This document shows, piece by piece, positions 5,927-9,262 of a DNA stretch of 9,262 bases. Position numbers and translations under genes: made by a program. The stretch spans positions 15,362 to 24,623 of the forward strand of contig JAESQE010000107.1 in NCBI GenBank assembly GCA_016765335.1, given 5' to 3'. The number at the start of each line of letters is the position of its first letter. Position 1 is the first letter of the stretch. The stretch comes from Planctomycetaceae bacterium (lineage in GTDB: Bacteria; Planctomycetota; Planctomycetia; Planctomycetales; Planctomycetaceae). The notes under the pieces were generated by a model that worked only from the letters and a program-made list of their open reading frames with translations, was not told the origin of the DNA and ran no database searches.

Positions 5927-8900
5927 ATGGAAGCCAAGAAGCAATCATCTAAAAAGAAGTACAAATCGGTCGGGAAAATCGTTGCTTCACACCAGAAGCA
6001 ACAACCCCTGATTGAAGAAATTCACCAACGATTCAAGCAATACCTCAGTCAATTTTCATTGAGTTGGCCACAGGTTTTTGCGATCTTGATTCCGACCTTG
6101 CAGGGAGCATTCCTGGCAGGGGCTGCGATGTTCTGGACTCATTTGCTCATTGTCACTTGGGGGATTTCTTCGCTGACTGTTTCTGCATTTTGCTGCGGAC
6201 TGATTTTTGCAGTCGGTTTCTCGCGGTTGACTCTGCAGAAAATTGCCCCAGTATTTGCTGCCCTCTTTTTATTCGCGATGACATCCAGTTCCCTCTTTTG
6301 GTGGCAGGGTTGGGATCAATTCATCACCGGGCTACTTCAAGGCAGTGAAACATTTGGACTAATCACCGCTGCGGTTCTCAACGGGGGACTACTCGGGTTG
6401 ATTATGATCGCTGTTCGCATCAGTTCACAATCATTAACACAACCAAATCAGGAGAAGACAACCGGGAATCACCAAGCGATCCCTTCTACCGTTTTCCTGG
6501 GCGGTGCGCTCGGTTTGTGGGTATTCACATGGAGTTTGAATCCGGCTTTTCCTGTTTACATTACTGCAACAGTCAGTAGTAGCCTGCTGATGTTATTGTG
6601 CATCACGCAACTCGCTTTAGTTCGACAGTTTTTATCGCGATACATTCCCTTGAAGTATCGGTCAACTGCTACTTCTGAGATTTCAGCTGTGATTCCGGAT
6701 AGCGAAACTTCGAATACAAAAACAGTTAACCAACCTGTTTCGTCACCGATTTTTCTGGGGCTGATTACGATTTGTGCAGGCTGGCTTACCCCGGCGATGT
6801 ATCGTGTGCTTTGTCAGTTGCAGCCCGAATCGACTCATCTGTTCTACGGAACAGCCGCAGCCATTTTACTTGGGTTAAGCTGCTCGCATCTATTGAATCG
6901 AAAACTTAACGTTTTGCATCTGACTGCCTGGCTCAGCCTGGCATTACTTGCGTTTCCACTTTGGATGCAAGCCTACCTGGCAATTTCCGCAACCGTCTCT
7001 GTAACTGTGCTCGCAATTTTCCTCAGACAATTAGGAATCATCGCGTTGTTCCTGCCTGTCGGAATGATCCTGGGGCGAATTCTTTCTGCATCAGAAAAAT
7101 GGAACACTGCTCGTTCGCCAAGTACCTCGCTGGTCTTCCGTCTGTCAGCTTTGAGCTGCTTCCTGATTGGTGACGCAGTCTCAGGCATGGTCATCCTGCA
7201 AACAGGACTGCCCGTTGTACTGATTCTTGGCCTGATTTCGCTGGCAGGGATTTCTTTGTTCTTTGAATATTATTGCGTGACTGATTTTCCAACTGTCGAT
7301 GTCAATTCATCGAACAGTAAGGCTTTCTACAAACAACACTTGAAACCGTTAGGCCTGACATTGTGCTGCCTGATGAGCTTCGGCTTGTTTTCAGTATACC
7401 AGCCCAGTGTCGCAACAAAGGCTCTGTTTTCGGCTCACGCGTTCAATGCGTGGCGAAACGGTACCAGTATCCAGGATCTGTCTGGAATGGATGACGGACG
7501 GCTACTCTCTATTCAAGAAACACCGCGGGGCACTCTCAGTTTGTGGAAACATCAGGGCCAGCACATTCAACTGAGAAGAAACGGCATCCCGGCTGGTCGA
7601 ATCAGCACGAATGACAATCTGGTCCCGCAACCAACAGCGGCGTTACTCAGTTCTGTTCTGCCGATGTCAATTCATCCTGCTCCGCGTAAAGTGCTGCTAT
7701 TGGGTATGGAAAGTGGTCTCGCATTACAGACAACTCTTGAATACCCGGTTATGAATGTCGTTTGCGTAGAGTCTGATCCAGGAATTTTGCAACAAGCCCA
7801 AAGCGGCGAATTGGCCTCAACTCTTGCAGACCTGCTCAACGACGATCGCATGCAAATCAAAGCAGAGATCACCGCGCTGGCAATTCGCCGTATGACTCAG
7901 AAGTTCGATGTCATTATCGATTCGCCAGGGCATTCAGCCATCTACTCCAATGCCTCGGGGTACGATCTGTCGCACTATCAACGTATCGAAAAGCTGCTGG
8001 CCGAACATGGCTTGTATAGCCAGCGGTTTGTCTACTCCGATTACGGTCCGGAAGCTCTTGCCAGTTTATCGAAGACGATGCGTAAAGCTTTTGGTTATGT
8101 CACCACTTTTGATACCGCACCGGGCGAAATGCTGTTTATTGCAGCCGCTCAGAAGGAAGATGTTCTTGGCGAAGGTTTGATTACTCGAATTTCATCGCCT
8201 CATGTAAGACGTTCGCTGGCACGTATTGGCTGGGACTGGTCTGTTGCAATGAATCTGGGTCGATTCGATATCGATCAAATCGAAGTGCTCAAAGATGCCA
8301 GTGACTGTTCGATTTGGCAGGGAACCGGTTCGTTTGGTCTTTCTGTTGAGATGATGCGATGGTCAAACAAATGGACCCAGGTTCGACTTGCGTTGGCTAA
8401 TCATTCTCAGCGACTACTCAATCATTACCAAGAGGATAAAGAAGTCGATCAAATTGTCAGACGCCTTTCCGATGTCACAGCTTGCCGGGAAGTATTACGA
8501 AACCATCCCGACCAATTCTGGGTTTATCGAAAGACCGTCCAGGAACGCCTTGTTGATAAACCACGATCCGTCGTTGTCCCTGTCAAAGGGGAAGGTTTGC
8601 AGCGAAAAATAGATCCGGAAGATAACCGCCGTCTCAAATATTTTAAAGCACTCGGGGCTGTCAACAAAAAAGAATCATTCACTGCGAATGACCTGCTGGA
8701 AGTCGAATCATTTATTGAGCCGTTCGATCCACTGATCAGCTACTACGCGCACCCGGAACTCGCCAAGTTGTATCAGCGATGTGATCCTCCTCGCCCCGAT
8801 GCAGAATTGAACCATTTACTTCACACGATACACTTCGGCGACTCACGACAACGATCTGTTCGCAGCATTCATCGTGCACTAGAACTACTTGCCGAAGAGG

Positions 8901-9223
8901 AATGTTCGATGTCAGTTGCTGATCGATTCGATCACACCAATACGCTTCTGGAAGTGCTCAAACAACGCTGGCAAGTTCGCAAACAGCAACAGGGGATTGC
9001 TCAATCGATTCTATTGATCGATCTAAGTAAATCGATGGCTACTTCTCAAACCGGCCTGGATACAATGCAACAATTGGCACAGCAAACCGGCGTAAATCAG
9101 CGAACAGCTTCCATTCGCGAGAAGGAACTGGAACGCTCGCTGCTGAAAATGCTTCGAAGTTATCGCTCGGGTACACTCGCCCGGAATTCCCGGCCTAAAT
9201 ACTCCAAGCCTACAATCGAATAA
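5927..9223 (+). CDS. Large polytopic membrane protein with spermidine-synthase-like domain and unknown soluble C-terminus
   Basis: After a Lys-rich cytoplasmic N-terminus (1-45) come about 13-14 hydrophobic segments (roughly 49-69, 72-98, 103-126, 143-163, 188-230, 275-295, 305-322, 330-388, 402-446 and 472-490), resembling the membrane half of MFS/spermidine-synthase fusions. Residues about 515-740 look like the SpeE Rossmann fold. They show a beta-strand entry 'GTLSLWKHQGQHIQL', 'APRKVLLLGMESGLAL' at the nucleotide loop, the acidic strand-2 end VVCVESDP (E615), and KFDVIIDSPGH (659-669). The active site is degenerate: the usual GxGxG reads GMESG, the 'DAR' motif is absent (AEITALAI), and the second Asp of DxxD is replaced (DSPGH). 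Aminopropyl transfer is therefore unlikely. The last 355 residues are soluble, helix-rich and end in a basic tail; I recognise no family. The ATG at 5927 has AGGA 11 bases upstream. Confidence 0.85.
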   Translation: MEAKKQSSKKKYKSVGKIVASHQKQQPLIEEIHQRFKQYLSQFSLSWPQVFAILIPTLQGAFLAGAAMFWTHLLIVTWGISSLTVSAFCCGLIFAVGFSRLTLQKIAPVFAALFLFAMTSSSLFWWQGWDQFITGLLQGSETFGLITAAVLNGGLLGLIMIAVRISSQSLTQPNQEKTTGNHQAIPSTVFLGGALGLWVFTWSLNPAFPVYITATVSSSLLMLLCITQLALVRQFLSRYIPLKYRSTATSEISAVIPDSETSNTKTVNQPVSSPIFLGLITICAGWLTPAMYRVLCQLQPESTHLFYGTAAAILLGLSCSHLLNRKLNVLHLTAWLSLALLAFPLWMQAYLAISATVSVTVLAIFLRQLGIIALFLPVGMILGRILSASEKWNTARSPSTSLVFRLSALSCFLIGDAVSGMVILQTGLPVVLILGLISLAGISLFFEYYCVTDFPTVDVNSSNSKAFYKQHLKPLGLTLCCLMSFGLFSVYQPSVATKALFSAHAFNAWRNGTSIQDLSGMDDGRLLSIQETPRGTLSLWKHQGQHIQLRRNGIPAGRISTNDNLVPQPTAALLSSVLPMSIHPAPRKVLLLGMESGLALQTTLEYPVMNVVCVESDPGILQQAQSGELASTLADLLNDDRMQIKAEITALAIRRMTQKFDVIIDSPGHSAIYSNASGYDLSHYQRIEKLLAEHGLYSQRFVYSDYGPEALASLSKTMRKAFGYVTTFDTAPGEMLFIAAAQKEDVLGEGLITRISSPHVRRSLARIGWDWSVAMNLGRFDIDQIEVLKDASDCSIWQGTGSFGLSVEMMRWSNKWTQVRLALANHSQRLLNHYQEDKEVDQIVRRLSDVTACREVLRNHPDQFWVYRKTVQERLVDKPRSVVVPVKGEGLQRKIDPEDNRRLKYFKALGAVNKKESFTANDLLEVESFIEPFDPLISYYAHPELAKLYQRCDPPRPDAELNHLLHTIHFGDSRQRSVRSIHRALELLAEEECSMSVADRFDHTNTLLEVLKQRWQVRKQQQGIAQSILLIDLSKSMATSQTGLDTMQQLAQQTGVNQRTASIREKELERSLLKMLRSYRSGTLARNSRPKYSKPTIE

Positions 9224-9224
9224 A

Positions 9225-9248
9225 GAGAACCCCTAAAAATTAGTTCTC
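9225..9248 (+). terminator. Stem-loop directly after the large membrane protein gene
   Basis: GAGAA (9225-9229) pairs with TTCTC (9244-9248) and CTAA (9233-9236) with TTAG (9240-9243), around an AAA loop with a CCC bulge. It begins two bases after the stop codon. It is AT-rich and has no U-tract, so termination activity is uncertain. Confidence 0.3.
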
Positions 9249-9249
9249 C

Positions 9250-9262
9250 CCCTTACGAAGGG
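9250..9262 (+). terminator. CCCTT-ACG-AAGGG hairpin cut by the window edge
   Basis: A 5-bp stem with a 3-base loop ends exactly at the window border. The bases before it (CTCC) suggest the stem may continue as GGAG beyond the edge. It is 27 bases past the stop codon and is a more likely intrinsic terminator than the preceding stem if a T-run follows. That cannot be seen here. Confidence 0.35.

Noticed and set aside
9008..9037. Possible VWA metal-site motif (LLIDLSKSM) near the C-terminus of the large membrane protein
   Set aside because: A DxSxS string is present, but only about 65 residues follow, far too few for a VWA domain, and the other metal-site residues are absent.

Overview
The window looks like chromosomal DNA of moderate GC from a planctomycete. 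This is inference from style, not from a marker gene. It has widely spaced genes and a PQQ-type beta-propeller with the 'EDWPQWGGPKRD' start typical of planctomycetal secreted propellers. It also has a cytoplasmic Hanks-type kinase, a giant membrane/spermidine-synthase-like fusion, and gene gaps filled with small dispersed palindromes of the 'AGACA…TGTCT' kind. No rRNA, tRNA, transposase, CRISPR array or phage gene is visible.

Layout. Four genes lie on the minus strand, in transcription order: an AMP-binding/PaaK-like enzyme (5690 to 4566, non-ATG start), a Ser/Thr protein kinase (4466 to 3255), a secreted PQQ-like beta-propeller protein (about 2951 to 1653), and a GspE/PilB-type secretion or pilus ATPase (from 996). 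The ATPase leaves the window exactly at its Walker A lysine. The gaps between them are 99, about 300 and about 660 bases, so they are a co-directional group rather than a tight operon. A divergent plus-strand gene (5927-9223) encodes a 1098-residue polytopic membrane protein with an embedded spermidine-synthase-like Rossmann domain and a long soluble tail of unknown function.

The non-coding DNA is the most distinctive part. Region 1098-1249 has the form of a miniature inverted-repeat element: perfect 22-bp terminal inverted repeats, a flanking TTAT duplication and no coding capacity. More hairpins lie at 1484-1500, 1554-1581, 1585-1616, 3052-3070 and 4513-4552, and a 9-bp tandem repeat lies at 3068-3094. 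Several share an AGACA/TGTCT core, suggesting a dispersed palindromic repeat family.

No functional pathway linking the five genes can be shown from the sequence. The kinase and the propeller are neighbours on the same strand, but a shared role is only a guess.
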